A stretch of DNA of 8,395 nt from Flavobacteriales bacterium (GCA_009926905.1 RFNX01000319.1:1-8395), one strand, 5' to 3'; counted from the first letter of the stretch, positions 1 to 7,206 are shown. Numbers and translations: made by a program. Notes: a model not told the origin generated them from the letters alone.

Positions 1-621
1 ATGCATTTTGTACCTTCAGTAAACGATGTTTCTCAAAAATTGTTTTTATTGACTATTTGGTCTGAAAGTGAAGGCAAACCAGCATCTGTTTTATATGAAG
101 ACGATGTTTTCTTCCCTCGTTCTCCACTTTATGGACAAGGAGAGAATGAATTCATCAATTATTATTTTGTTGACACCATGAAAGTAGCTGTTGGGACTGC
201 GTTTTTCATTGGTTGGAGACAATTAGACGGAGATAGATTAAATCTAGGTTTGGACAGAAACATTGACCATTCAGAAGTAATCAAATACAGTGTGAATGGC
301 GGAAATACGTGGTTGACTTCTCCTTTTGATGGCTCAGCAATGATTCGTCCTATTTTCTCAACCAATCTAGATGCAGTTCTTACTACAACAGAATTAGTAG
401 AAGAAAGAATAGAAGTTTATCCCAATCCAGGGAATGAACAAATAATTATTACTTCAAGTCAAGAATTATCTGATAAAGAAGTTTTTGTTTACGATGGTTT
501 TGGTCGAATGGTGAAACAAGTGGTTGGAAATCAAATAGACATCAGTGATTTAAATAGAGGAATTTATTTCCTAACGATTCCTTCCATTTCGAATAAATCT
601 ACCAAGTTTATCAAACTATGA
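1..621 (+). CDS. T9SS type A sorting domain protein, C-terminal part (5' truncated by window)
   Basis: The reading frame is open from the first base and encodes 206 residues. There is no signal peptide at the visible start although this class must be exported, so the Met at position 1 is probably internal and the gene begins upstream. Residues about 1-125 look like one folded beta-rich module that I cannot assign to a named family; it carries the aromatic/Asp-rich segments EDDVFFPRSPLYG and GWRQLDGDRLNLGLDRN. Residues about 136-206 form a type A C-terminal sorting domain: the VYPNP motif (139-143), a VFVYDGFGRMV strand segment, the SDLNRGIYFL motif and the terminal KFIKL. In this family the domain directs export across the outer membrane by T9SS and is then cleaved. 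The cargo's function is not visible here. The stop overlaps the start of the downstream pseudouridine synthase gene by 4 nt. Confidence 0.85.
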   Translation: MHFVPSVNDVSQKLFLLTIWSESEGKPASVLYEDDVFFPRSPLYGQGENEFINYYFVDTMKVAVGTAFFIGWRQLDGDRLNLGLDRNIDHSEVIKYSVNGGNTWLTSPFDGSAMIRPIFSTNLDAVLTTTELVEERIEVYPNPGNEQIIITSSQELSDKEVFVYDGFGRMVKQVVGNQIDISDLNRGIYFLTIPSISNKSTKFIKL

Positions 622-1652
622 CAGATGAATTTGTTGCTGATTCCGAAGTTGAGGAAGAAGAATTATACGAGCATTATAAATTCAAGGCTGATCCAGGACA
701 AGTCATCATTCGAATTGATAAATTCTTAATTGACAGAGTTCCAAATACTTCCCGAAACAAAATTCAATGCTCAGCAAAGAATGGCAACATTCACGTAAAT
801 GGAAAAAGCGTTAAACAGAACTATAAGGTAAAACCGGGAGATGAAATTGCAATCGTTCTTCCGTATCCCGTTCGTGAAATCACGCTTATTCCTCAAGATA
901 TTCCAATTGAAATAGCTTACGAAGACGACGATTTATTGGTGGTTAACAAACCTTCAAATATGGTGGTGCATCCAGGTTATGGAAATTACAAAGATACATT
1001 GGTGAATGCACTCGTTTTTCACATTGATAATTTACCAAAACCACCTGCAGATTATTTTGGAAGACCAGGGTTGGTTCATCGAATAGACAAGCACACGACA
1101 GGTTTATTAGTTGTTGCCAAAACGGAAATGGCACTTACGCATTTAGCCAAGCAATTTTACGACCGAACAACGGAAAGACTTTATTATGCATTGGTTTGGG
1201 GCGACATAAAAGAACCGGGAACAATTACTGGAAATATTGGTCGTTCGTTAAAAAATAGAAAAGTAATGACTGTTTTTCCAAATGGCGATTATGGAAAGCA
1301 CGCTATTACACATTATAAAGTGATTGAAAATTTTGGTTTGGTAACTTTAGTACAATGTAAATTAGAAACCGGAAGAACACATCAAATACGCGCACATTTT
1401 CAACATATTGGTCATCCACTTTTCAATGATTTGGAGTATGGAGGAAATAAAATCGTCAGAGGAACAGTTTCTGCCCTTTACAAGCGATTTATAGAAAATT
1501 GTTTTGAGCTTATTCCAGGTCAAGCGCTTCATGCGAAAACACTAGGTTTTATGCAACCTACGACAAAAAAAATGCTTCGTTTTGATTCTGTGTTACCAGC
1601 GTCATTTACAGAGTTATTAGATAGATGGCGGAAATATTCTGTTACAAATTAA
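618..1652 (+). CDS. rluD: RluA/RluD-family 23S rRNA pseudouridine synthase
   Basis: Predicted cytoplasmic enzyme that isomerises specific uridines in large-subunit rRNA to pseudouridine. It has 344 residues, normal for RluD/RluC-type enzymes. After an acidic N-terminal leader (1-25) comes an S4 RNA-binding domain (about 28-82, IDKFLIDRVPNTSRNKIQ onward). The catalytic domain starts at EDDDLLVVNKPSNMVVHPG (102-120). The signature GLVHRIDKHTTGLLVVAKT (151-169) places the catalytic Asp at D157. TGRTHQIRAH (251-260), GHPLFND (265-271) and HAKTLGF (305-311) complete the family motifs. The usual motif is HRLDKDTSGL; here Ile replaces Leu and His replaces the second Asp, but the catalytic Asp is kept. 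The ATG overlaps the upstream stop as ATGA, and no other in-frame Met precedes the S4 domain. The family assignment is very secure. Calling it RluD rather than RluC or another paralogue rests on length and layout only. Confidence 0.93.
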   Translation: MTDEFVADSEVEEEELYEHYKFKADPGQVIIRIDKFLIDRVPNTSRNKIQCSAKNGNIHVNGKSVKQNYKVKPGDEIAIVLPYPVREITLIPQDIPIEIAYEDDDLLVVNKPSNMVVHPGYGNYKDTLVNALVFHIDNLPKPPADYFGRPGLVHRIDKHTTGLLVVAKTEMALTHLAKQFYDRTTERLYYALVWGDIKEPGTITGNIGRSLKNRKVMTVFPNGDYGKHAITHYKVIENFGLVTLVQCKLETGRTHQIRAHFQHIGHPLFNDLEYGGNKIVRGTVSALYKRFIENCFELIPGQALHAKTLGFMQPTTKKMLRFDSVLPASFTELLDRWRKYSVTN

Positions 1653-1660
1653 ATTTTTAT

Positions 1661-1668
1661 TATTTTTG
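1661..1668 (+). promoter_or_regulatory. Candidate Bacteroidota promoter (-7 box TATTTTTG)
   Basis: TATTTTTG matches the Bacteroidota sigma-A -7 consensus TAnnTTTG at every fixed position. It lies in the 53-nt gap between the pseudouridine synthase stop and the OmpA-family gene, 37 nt before that gene's ATG. A -33 TTG is not perfect: CTG at 1639-1641 sits 19 nt upstream with one mismatch. Such AT-rich boxes occur by chance, so this is a candidate only. Confidence 0.45.
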
Positions 1669-1705
1669 TTGCTCTCGACAAAAAAGTCAAGTAAAATAAA
1701 CCATC

Positions 1706-3865
1706 ATGAAACAACTAATTTTATTATTCTCATTGTTTGTGTTAGGGCTAACCAACATCAACGCACAACAGGAAAAGCAAGATCCTAAGTACGTGCGTGA
1801 AGCAAACGCTGCCTTTAACTCAGGAAATTACTTTAATGCTGTCACGAAATGTGAGGATGCATTTAAAAAACTTGGAGTAAAAGGTTCTCTTAAACAAAAA
1901 GGAAATATGGCCTTTAGAGTAGCTGAATGTTACAGAAACATGGAACGTTACGAAAAAGCAAACGAGTGGTATGGAACGTGCTTAGAACTGAAATATTTTG
2001 ACATCAACCCAGACGTTTACTATCTTAAAGCAAATATGCAACGAATGTTGAGAGATTACCCTGGAGCGATAAAAACGTACAAAGAATACAAACGAGTTGC
2101 ACCAGATTCAAGACAAAAAGAGATTGATGCACTTATTGCTGGTTGTGATGAATTCAAAGATTTTGATTTAATAGATCCAAAGATTCAAGTTAAATGTGAG
2201 ACAAAAATTAATACAAAAGAATTTGATATGTCTCCTGCATTTGCTGACAAAAAAGGTAAAAAAATATTCTTCGGGACAAGTAGAGAAGATTGTTTTGGAA
2301 ATGCAAAAGATCCAATTACAGGTCAAAAATACATGGACATTTTCGTAGCTGAATACGATGATAAAATGAATCCAATAAATGTAAAATCAATCGACACGAA
2401 AGGAATTATTAATACTGCTGAAAACGAATCAACGGTATGTTTTGATGCTAAGAAAAAAACAATGTTTTTCACAAGATGTCCTAACAAAGCAAAAGCGGAA
2501 TTAGGTTGTGATATTTGGGTTTGTGATATCAATGGTGAAGATTTCGATAACGTTACCAAATTGAGATTGAAAACAAACGACACCATTTCTGTTGGACATC
2601 CTTGTGTAACGGAAGATGGAACAATGTTGATTTTTGCATCAGACATGGCTGAAAGCACTAATGGTGAGAAAGGTTTTGGTGGTCGTGACCTTTGGTATGT
2701 TCTTTATAACAAGAAAGAAAAATTGTGGGATTCAATCCCAAAAAATATGGGTGCTGAAATAAATACTGCTGGAAATGAATTGTTTCCAACGTTTGGACCA
2801 AAAGGTCAATTATATTTTGCAAGCGACGGACGTCCAGGATTGGGTGGTTTGGATATGTTCTCAGCTGAAAGAGTTGGAACTGAAAACAAATGGACAAAAG
2901 CAAAAAATCTTGGTCACCCATTCAATTCTACAGGAAACGACTATTCAATGTCAGACTTTGATGGTAAATCAGGTTTCTTTACTTCTGAAAGAAAAACTAC
3001 TACAAGTGTTGAATACACACCAGATATTTGGAGTTTTTTCTTACCACCAAACTTGTACGAATTAAGAGTTGTAGTTTACGAAATCGGAAACAAAGGCAAA
3101 AAAATTGAAGGAGCTAAAGTTGAAGTTACAGATTCTGACGGTGTGAAATGGGAAGGAATTACGAACTCAAAAGGTTCTACAGAAAAATGGGTGGAACGTA
3201 AAGACAAATCGCGTTACATCGTTGTTGACAAAGATTATTCAATGAAAGCTGGTAAGGCAAGATATTTCACTGATACTAAAGGAGCGAAGTTTTCAACGAG
3301 AGGTTTAGATAACAGTCAAAGTTTCGTGATTGAAATGCCTTTAATTCCAATCGAAATTAGAACTCCTGAGGTGCGTTATCCATTGGATCAATGGTCATTT
3401 ATCAACGACGCTACATGTATGTCAACTGACTCATTGAAATTCTTAGAGAACTTATTGAAGGACAATCCAAGTTTAGTTATTGAATTGTATTCTCACACAG
3501 ATGCTCGTGATACTGAAATTCACAATCAAGCTTTATCTGAAAATCGTGCAAAAGCGGTTTACGTTTACTTGGTTGACCAGAAAGGAATTGACCCAAGAAG
3601 AATCAAGCCAATCGGTAAGGGTGAAGCTGAGCCTGCAAAATGGGTTGATGAGAAAGGTGTTGAACAACCTTTGACAGAAACATACATCAATCAGTTTAAA
3701 GCAACAGATAAAGTGAAATATGAAAAGTTACACCAAATCAACAGACGTACAACAGTTAAAGTTGTTATGCAACCAGGAACAGATATTCCAGTTGAGTTTG
3801 ATGCGGCAACAGCACCACCAGCGGATCCAAAATACAAAGTATTTACAAATCCATTACCTAGATAA
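1706..3865 (+). CDS. Exported OmpA-family protein with TPR, five-bladed PD40 propeller and OmpA domain; PorE-like
   Basis: A 719-residue periplasmic or outer-membrane-associated protein. Residues 1-20 are a signal peptide with a probable cut after NINA (A20); no lipobox Cys is present. Residues about 25-150 read as TPR-like helices (ANAAFNSGNYFNAV, CYRNMERYEKANEWY, YYLKANMQRMLRDYPGAIKTY). Residues about 172-446 form a PD40/WD40-like propeller with five units, each closing with a D-[ILM]-[FW] motif: MDIFVAE, CDIWVCD, RDLWYVL, LDMFSAE, PDIWSFF. Residues about 450-545 look like a small beta-sandwich of the carboxypeptidase-regulatory type. Residues about 575-690 are an OmpA C-terminal domain; D599 (SHTDA) and R614 (LSENRA), 15 residues apart, fit the Asp/Arg pair that binds diaminopimelate in peptidoglycan. 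This order is that described for the T9SS component PorE, but many Bacteroidota paralogues share it, so orthology is inferred. A promoter candidate precedes it and a strong terminator follows, suggesting a single-gene transcript. Confidence 0.88.
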   Translation: MKQLILLFSLFVLGLTNINAQQEKQDPKYVREANAAFNSGNYFNAVTKCEDAFKKLGVKGSLKQKGNMAFRVAECYRNMERYEKANEWYGTCLELKYFDINPDVYYLKANMQRMLRDYPGAIKTYKEYKRVAPDSRQKEIDALIAGCDEFKDFDLIDPKIQVKCETKINTKEFDMSPAFADKKGKKIFFGTSREDCFGNAKDPITGQKYMDIFVAEYDDKMNPINVKSIDTKGIINTAENESTVCFDAKKKTMFFTRCPNKAKAELGCDIWVCDINGEDFDNVTKLRLKTNDTISVGHPCVTEDGTMLIFASDMAESTNGEKGFGGRDLWYVLYNKKEKLWDSIPKNMGAEINTAGNELFPTFGPKGQLYFASDGRPGLGGLDMFSAERVGTENKWTKAKNLGHPFNSTGNDYSMSDFDGKSGFFTSERKTTTSVEYTPDIWSFFLPPNLYELRVVVYEIGNKGKKIEGAKVEVTDSDGVKWEGITNSKGSTEKWVERKDKSRYIVVDKDYSMKAGKARYFTDTKGAKFSTRGLDNSQSFVIEMPLIPIEIRTPEVRYPLDQWSFINDATCMSTDSLKFLENLLKDNPSLVIELYSHTDARDTEIHNQALSENRAKAVYVYLVDQKGIDPRRIKPIGKGEAEPAKWVDEKGVEQPLTETYINQFKATDKVKYEKLHQINRRTTVKVVMQPGTDIPVEFDAATAPPADPKYKVFTNPLPR

Positions 3866-3885
3866 TTTTATCTAAACTTATTTTT

Positions 3886-3914
3886 AAAAAGCGTTCTTCG
3901 GGACGCTTTTTTTT
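3886..3914 (+). terminator. Rho-independent terminator with UUCG tetraloop
   Basis: The stem GCGTTC (3891-3896) pairs with GGACGC (3901-3906) around a TTCG loop (3897-3900), giving the very stable C(UUCG)G closure and one G-U pair. A flanking A5 tract (3886-3890) pairs with the following T run, and eight T residues (3907-3914) complete the terminator. It begins 20 nt after the OmpA-family stop codon and separates that gene from the DUF2851 operon. The reverse strand also has a hairpin followed by a T5 run, so weak bidirectional action is possible, although no minus-strand gene is seen. Confidence 0.93.
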
Positions 3915-3940
3915 GTTAAATTCATAAGACAAATTGTTTT

Positions 3941-5068
3941 ATGAACGAGTATTACCTCCATTTTATTTGGAAATTGAAACGTCTTCCATTGCATCAAATG
4001 AAACTGGTTGATGGAAAAGTTTTTCGTTTATTAGATGCGGGCGCCTACAATGAATTTGAAAACGGTCCAGATTTTCAAAATGGAGCAATTGAGTTTGACA
4101 ATTTAAAATGGTTTGGGGCAATTGAAATTCATATTAATTCATCCGATTGGTACCTGCATAAACATCATTTTGACAAACGTTATGATGCGGTTATTTTACA
4201 CGTTGTTTATAATCATGATAAAGAAATCATTCAAAATGGAAGAATCCTGCCAACACTTGAACTGAAAAATTGGATTGATAAAGCGCATTTCAAGAAATAT
4301 CAAAACCTCCAGGAGATATCTTTTATTTCATGTAAAAATCAATTTGATTCTATTCCAAGTATTTATTTTGAAAACATGAAAACGCGAGCAATGATTTCGC
4401 GCTTGGAACGAAAAGCCAAAGCTGTTACAGAACTTTCTAATTCAGAATCAGACTTATTATTGTTGTTTATCGCACGTTCATTTGGTGCAAATGTAAATCA
4501 AGAACCTTTCATTCAATTGGCGCAAAGAGTTTCGAGGGAATTAAAACTGAAGTTAACAAAAAAAGATTTTGTGAATTACGTTTTGGAGCTTGCTTTTTCT
4601 GATACTAGTTTGTTGTCGTATCAATGGAGTACAAAAGGAAATAGGTATGTGAGTTCAGCTCAAAAGCGCGTTCGAGAATTTGCTGAGTTTGTTTTTGAAT
4701 TTAATCCAAACTTTGAATTTTGGAATCGGCAAACATCTGAGATTCATACATTCTTTACGAATCATTTTTTGGAATTAGGTTGGAAGAAAGAAAAAATGCT
4801 TTTAAAGAATTTATTTATAAATGCAATTGTTCCATTTCTATTTTCAATTGGACGAAGCAAAAACGATTTAGAATTGGAGGATAAAGCCATTGAGTTATTG
4901 ATGTTAATTGACAAAGAAGAAAACACAATAGTTCGGAAATGGAAGGAAGTTGGTGTTTCTTGCAAAAATGCCTTTGATTCGCAAGCAGTTTTAGAAATTT
5001 ATCAGCAATTTTGTATCAAGAAACAGTGTTTGAATTGCACCGTTGGAATTAAGCTTCTGAATCAATGA
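3941..5068 (+). CDS. DUF2851 family protein (function unknown)
   Basis: A 375-residue protein recognised as DUF2851, a family I know mainly from Bacteroidota and which has no established function. No signal peptide or membrane segment is visible, so it is probably cytoplasmic. The family core is at the N-terminus: LHFIWK (6-11), NGPDFQNGAI (41-50), GAIEIHINSSDW (59-70), a His-rich stretch HKHH (73-76), YDAVILHVVY (81-90) and LPTLELK (103-109). The middle and C-terminal parts look helical, including FIARSFGANVN (176-186). The C-terminus has a Cys cluster, C358-x4-C363-x2-C366, and another Cys lies at 131; together these could bind metal. The layout D44...E62-x-H64 faintly resembles a PD-(D/E)XK nuclease core, but this is only inference. 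It is the first gene of a tight run and starts 27 nt after the terminator. Its stop overlaps the PspC gene start by 4 nt (ATGA), implying translational coupling. Confidence 0.87.
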   Translation: MNEYYLHFIWKLKRLPLHQMKLVDGKVFRLLDAGAYNEFENGPDFQNGAIEFDNLKWFGAIEIHINSSDWYLHKHHFDKRYDAVILHVVYNHDKEIIQNGRILPTLELKNWIDKAHFKKYQNLQEISFISCKNQFDSIPSIYFENMKTRAMISRLERKAKAVTELSNSESDLLLLFIARSFGANVNQEPFIQLAQRVSRELKLKLTKKDFVNYVLELAFSDTSLLSYQWSTKGNRYVSSAQKRVREFAEFVFEFNPNFEFWNRQTSEIHTFFTNHFLELGWKKEKMLLKNLFINAIVPFLFSIGRSKNDLELEDKAIELLMLIDKEENTIVRKWKEVGVSCKNAFDSQAVLEIYQQFCIKKQCLNCTVGIKLLNQ

Positions 5069-5304
5069 AACGCCTTTTACAAAAAATGATTTTTTTCTTT
5101 GAAATGCAATCTTTTGGAGTGTGTGATTGGTGGGCACGAAAATTAGGAATTCAAAGTTCAAAAGTCCGTCTGGGATTTATTTATTTTTCATTTGTTGCAC
5201 TTGGTTCACCTGTACTTTTGTATTTAATAATGGCTTGGATTTTAGAGCACAAACATTACTTTAAATTCCAAAAGAAACGCAAAAGATCAATATGGGAATT
5301 GTAA
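5065..5304 (+). CDS. Small PspC-domain membrane protein
   Basis: A 79-residue protein that is essentially one PspC domain (about 16-60). The segment FGVCDWWARKLGIQSSKVRL (17-36) matches the usual GVCGGLAEYFGI-x4-VRL pattern, with DWW replacing the common GGL. A hydrophobic stretch (37-60, including SPVLLYLIMAWIL) should form one or two membrane passes. It ends in a basic tail (KFQKKRKR) that would favour the cytoplasm. In enterobacteria PspC takes part in the phage-shock response to inner-membrane damage, but single-domain Bacteroidota members have no settled role and are often mislabelled as transcription factors. The gene overlaps DUF2851 by 4 nt at its start and the potassium channel gene by 13 nt at its end, so all three are very likely co-translated. 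Confidence 0.82.
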   Translation: MKRLLQKMIFFFEMQSFGVCDWWARKLGIQSSKVRLGFIYFSFVALGSPVLLYLIMAWILEHKHYFKFQKKRKRSIWEL

Positions 5305-6314
5305 CTAATTGGACCATTTTTAGAAAATTTTACATCGTTGGATTTACAATGATTGTCATTATCCTGTTTGGAATAGGTGGTTTTATGCTTATTGAAAAGT
5401 GGTCTTTTTTTGATTCATTCTACATGACAGTTATTACCATTACTACTGTAGGTTTTGGTGAAGTACACAAACTTTCTTCTAATGGGAGATTATTCACTGT
5501 TATACTTATTTTGAGTACTTTCGGTACTTTTACTTACCTGATTTCATTAGTGACTTCATTGATAGCATCGGGTGAGTTGGGTAAAAATTTAAAAATTTAT
5601 CGCAATCTAAAATTGATGTCAGGAATGAAAAATCACGTCATTGTTTGTGGACTTGGCCGAGTTGGAAACCAAGTCGTAAAAGATTTAATTGCAGATGGAT
5701 TTAATGTTGTTGCAATTGAATCCAATTTAGATCGTACTGTTCAAGAAAATGTCATTCTAATAAATGGCGATGCGACTAATGATGAAATTCTTGAAAAAGC
5801 TGGGATTAACAACGCAAGAACGATTGTTGCATGTTTGCCAAATGATACAGATAATTTATTTGTAGTTTTATCTGCAAGAGAAAAGAACAAATCGCTTCAA
5901 ATTATTTCGAGAGCCTCGCAGAAAAGTTCCATCGATAAAATGAAATATGCAGGTGCGAACCATGTTATTATGCCGGATTCAATTGGTGGTTCTCACATGG
6001 CGTCTATTGTTTCAGCTCCTGTTGTTATTGATTTCTTAGATCAAATTCGAATTGACAAACATGACGGTGCAAATATAGAATCCATTTCCTTCGAAGAATT
6101 ACCTATGATATATCAAGATAAAACTTTAGAAGAGTTAAACATAAAAAAACAAACGGGAGCAACCGTAATAGGTTTTAGACTGAAGAATGGCGAGTTTATT
6201 ATCAACCCAGCAGACTCAACCGTAATTGAAGAACATTCCTCGCTTTTGGTACTAGGAAATGCAACTGAAATCGAAAACGTCAATAAATTATTCAACCTCA
6301 CTACAAAAAAATAA
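5292..6314 (+). CDS. Potassium channel with RCK (TrkA-N/TrkA-C) regulatory domains
   Basis: A 340-residue inner-membrane K+ channel of the two-TM plus RCK type (MthK-like layout). TM1 is about 12-34, the pore helix about 41-51, the selectivity filter TVGFGE 52-57 and TM2 about 66-92. The filter is TVGFG, a known variant of TVGYG. The cytoplasmic TrkA-N Rossmann domain starts at HVIVCGLGRVG (115-125), with the dinucleotide-binding GxGxxG at 120-125, an acidic residue after strand 2 (E143) and GDATN (159-163). Residues about 255-336 form a TrkA-C domain, the likely ligand-sensing part. Nucleotides or ions gate such channels in the family; the ligand here is unknown. The start chosen gives a 13-nt overlap with the PspC gene; the next Met (residue 20) would cut into TM1. 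The downstream SDR gene starts 1 nt after the stop. Confidence 0.92.
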   Translation: MGIVTNWTIFRKFYIVGFTMIVIILFGIGGFMLIEKWSFFDSFYMTVITITTVGFGEVHKLSSNGRLFTVILILSTFGTFTYLISLVTSLIASGELGKNLKIYRNLKLMSGMKNHVIVCGLGRVGNQVVKDLIADGFNVVAIESNLDRTVQENVILINGDATNDEILEKAGINNARTIVACLPNDTDNLFVVLSAREKNKSLQIISRASQKSSIDKMKYAGANHVIMPDSIGGSHMASIVSAPVVIDFLDQIRIDKHDGANIESISFEELPMIYQDKTLEELNIKKQTGATVIGFRLKNGEFIINPADSTVIEEHSSLLVLGNATEIENVNKLFNLTTKK

Positions 6315-6315
6315 A

Positions 6316-7197
6316 ATGAGAATATTAATAACAGGAAGCAATGGACTTTTAGGTCAAAAAATTGTTCGACAGTCCATTAAAAGAAATTTAACTTTTTTAG
6401 CAACTTCAAAAGGCGAAAACAGAAATACTGATTGTCCTGCTGAATTATATCAATCTATGGACATTTGTTCCGTAGAAGAAATTGCAAAAGTTTTCGAAGC
6501 GTTTCAACCGACGCACGTTATTCATACAGCTGCGATTACCAATGTAGATGCCTGTGAATTGAACCCTGCTGAATGCGAAGAAGTAAATGTAAACGCGACT
6601 CGTTATTTATTTGAAGCTTCACAAAAGCACAACGCTCATTTTCAACTGCTTTCAACTGATTTTATTTTTGATGGAGAAAAAGGAAATTACAAAGAAACGG
6701 ATGAACCTAATCCATTGAGTGTTTATGCTAAATCAAAAGTAGATGGCGAATTAATTTTATTAAATTCTGATTATAAAAACCATTCGATAGTAAGAACCAT
6801 TATCGTTTACGGTATAGGGAATAATTTATCGAGAAACAACATCATTTGTTGGGCGAAAGAAGCACTTGGTAAAGGACAAACCATGAACATCATCGACGAT
6901 CAATTCCGTGCGCCAACATGGGCTGATGATTTAGCTTGGGCGTGTTTGAGAATTTGTGAATTGAACAAAACAGGAATTTATCACATTTCTGGTCCTGAAA
7001 CAATTTCAATTTACGGTATTGTTGAACGTGTTGCAAACTATTGTAAATTATCAAAGGAATCCTTAACAAAAACGGATAGTTCAACCTTGAATCAGCCTGC
7101 AAAACGTCCGCCAAGAACTGGCTTTGATTTGACAAAAGCACGAACAGAATTAGGTTACAATCCTAAAACTTTAGAAGAAACTCTTGATTTAATATAA
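6316..7197 (+). CDS. RmlD-like NAD(P)-dependent sugar-nucleotide reductase (extended SDR)
   Basis: A 293-residue cytoplasmic oxidoreductase of the RmlD/dTDP-4-dehydrorhamnose reductase branch of extended short-chain dehydrogenases. The N-terminus MRILITGSNGLLGQKI has the TGxxGxxG cofactor motif (T6-G13). THVIHTAAITNVDACE (66-81) is the fold's fourth strand and following loop. Catalytic residues are seen as T114 in STDFIFDG and the YxxxK pair Y137/K141 in YAKSKVDGE. FRAPTWADDLA (197-207) and GIYHISG (220-226) are typical of the substrate-binding part. I chose the ATG at 6316, because the fold begins there and the preceding stop is 1 nt away; an upstream in-frame ATG at 6259 would add 19 unrelated residues inside the channel gene. 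No other dTDP-rhamnose genes (rmlA, rmlB, rmlC) are adjacent, so the real substrate is uncertain. It is probably the last gene of the operon. Confidence 0.86.
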   Translation: MRILITGSNGLLGQKIVRQSIKRNLTFLATSKGENRNTDCPAELYQSMDICSVEEIAKVFEAFQPTHVIHTAAITNVDACELNPAECEEVNVNATRYLFEASQKHNAHFQLLSTDFIFDGEKGNYKETDEPNPLSVYAKSKVDGELILLNSDYKNHSIVRTIIVYGIGNNLSRNNIICWAKEALGKGQTMNIIDDQFRAPTWADDLAWACLRICELNKTGIYHISGPETISIYGIVERVANYCKLSKESLTKTDSSTLNQPAKRPPRTGFDLTKARTELGYNPKTLEETLDLI

Positions 7198-7206
7198 TTA
7201 TTTGAG

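Noticed and set aside
1..3. ATG at the first base as the true start of the T9SS protein
   Set aside because: No signal peptide follows, although the sorting domain requires export through Sec first; the frame more likely continues upstream of the window.
1671..1692. Possible small hairpin (GAC-A6-GTC) before the OmpA-family gene
   Set aside because: The stem is only 3 bp with no following T run, so it cannot act as a terminator.
2323..2921. Two minus-strand open frames (111 and 87 residues) inside the OmpA-family gene
   Set aside because: They are antisense to the PD40 propeller, which is unambiguous coding sequence on the + strand, and their translations are compositionally random.
2775..3065. 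Plus-strand alternate-frame open frame of 96 residues
   Set aside because: It is out of frame within the propeller coding region and has no recognisable motif; it reflects the AT-rich codon pattern of the real gene.
6259..6315. Longer start for the RmlD-like reductase, adding 19 residues
   Set aside because: The added residues overlap the channel gene by 56 nt, lack similarity to the family, and the Rossmann fold begins right at the Met encoded at 6316.
6642..6662. Short direct repeat of TTTCAACTG
   Set aside because: Only two copies exist, inside the SDR coding sequence, where they encode normal conserved residues leading to the STDFIFDG motif.
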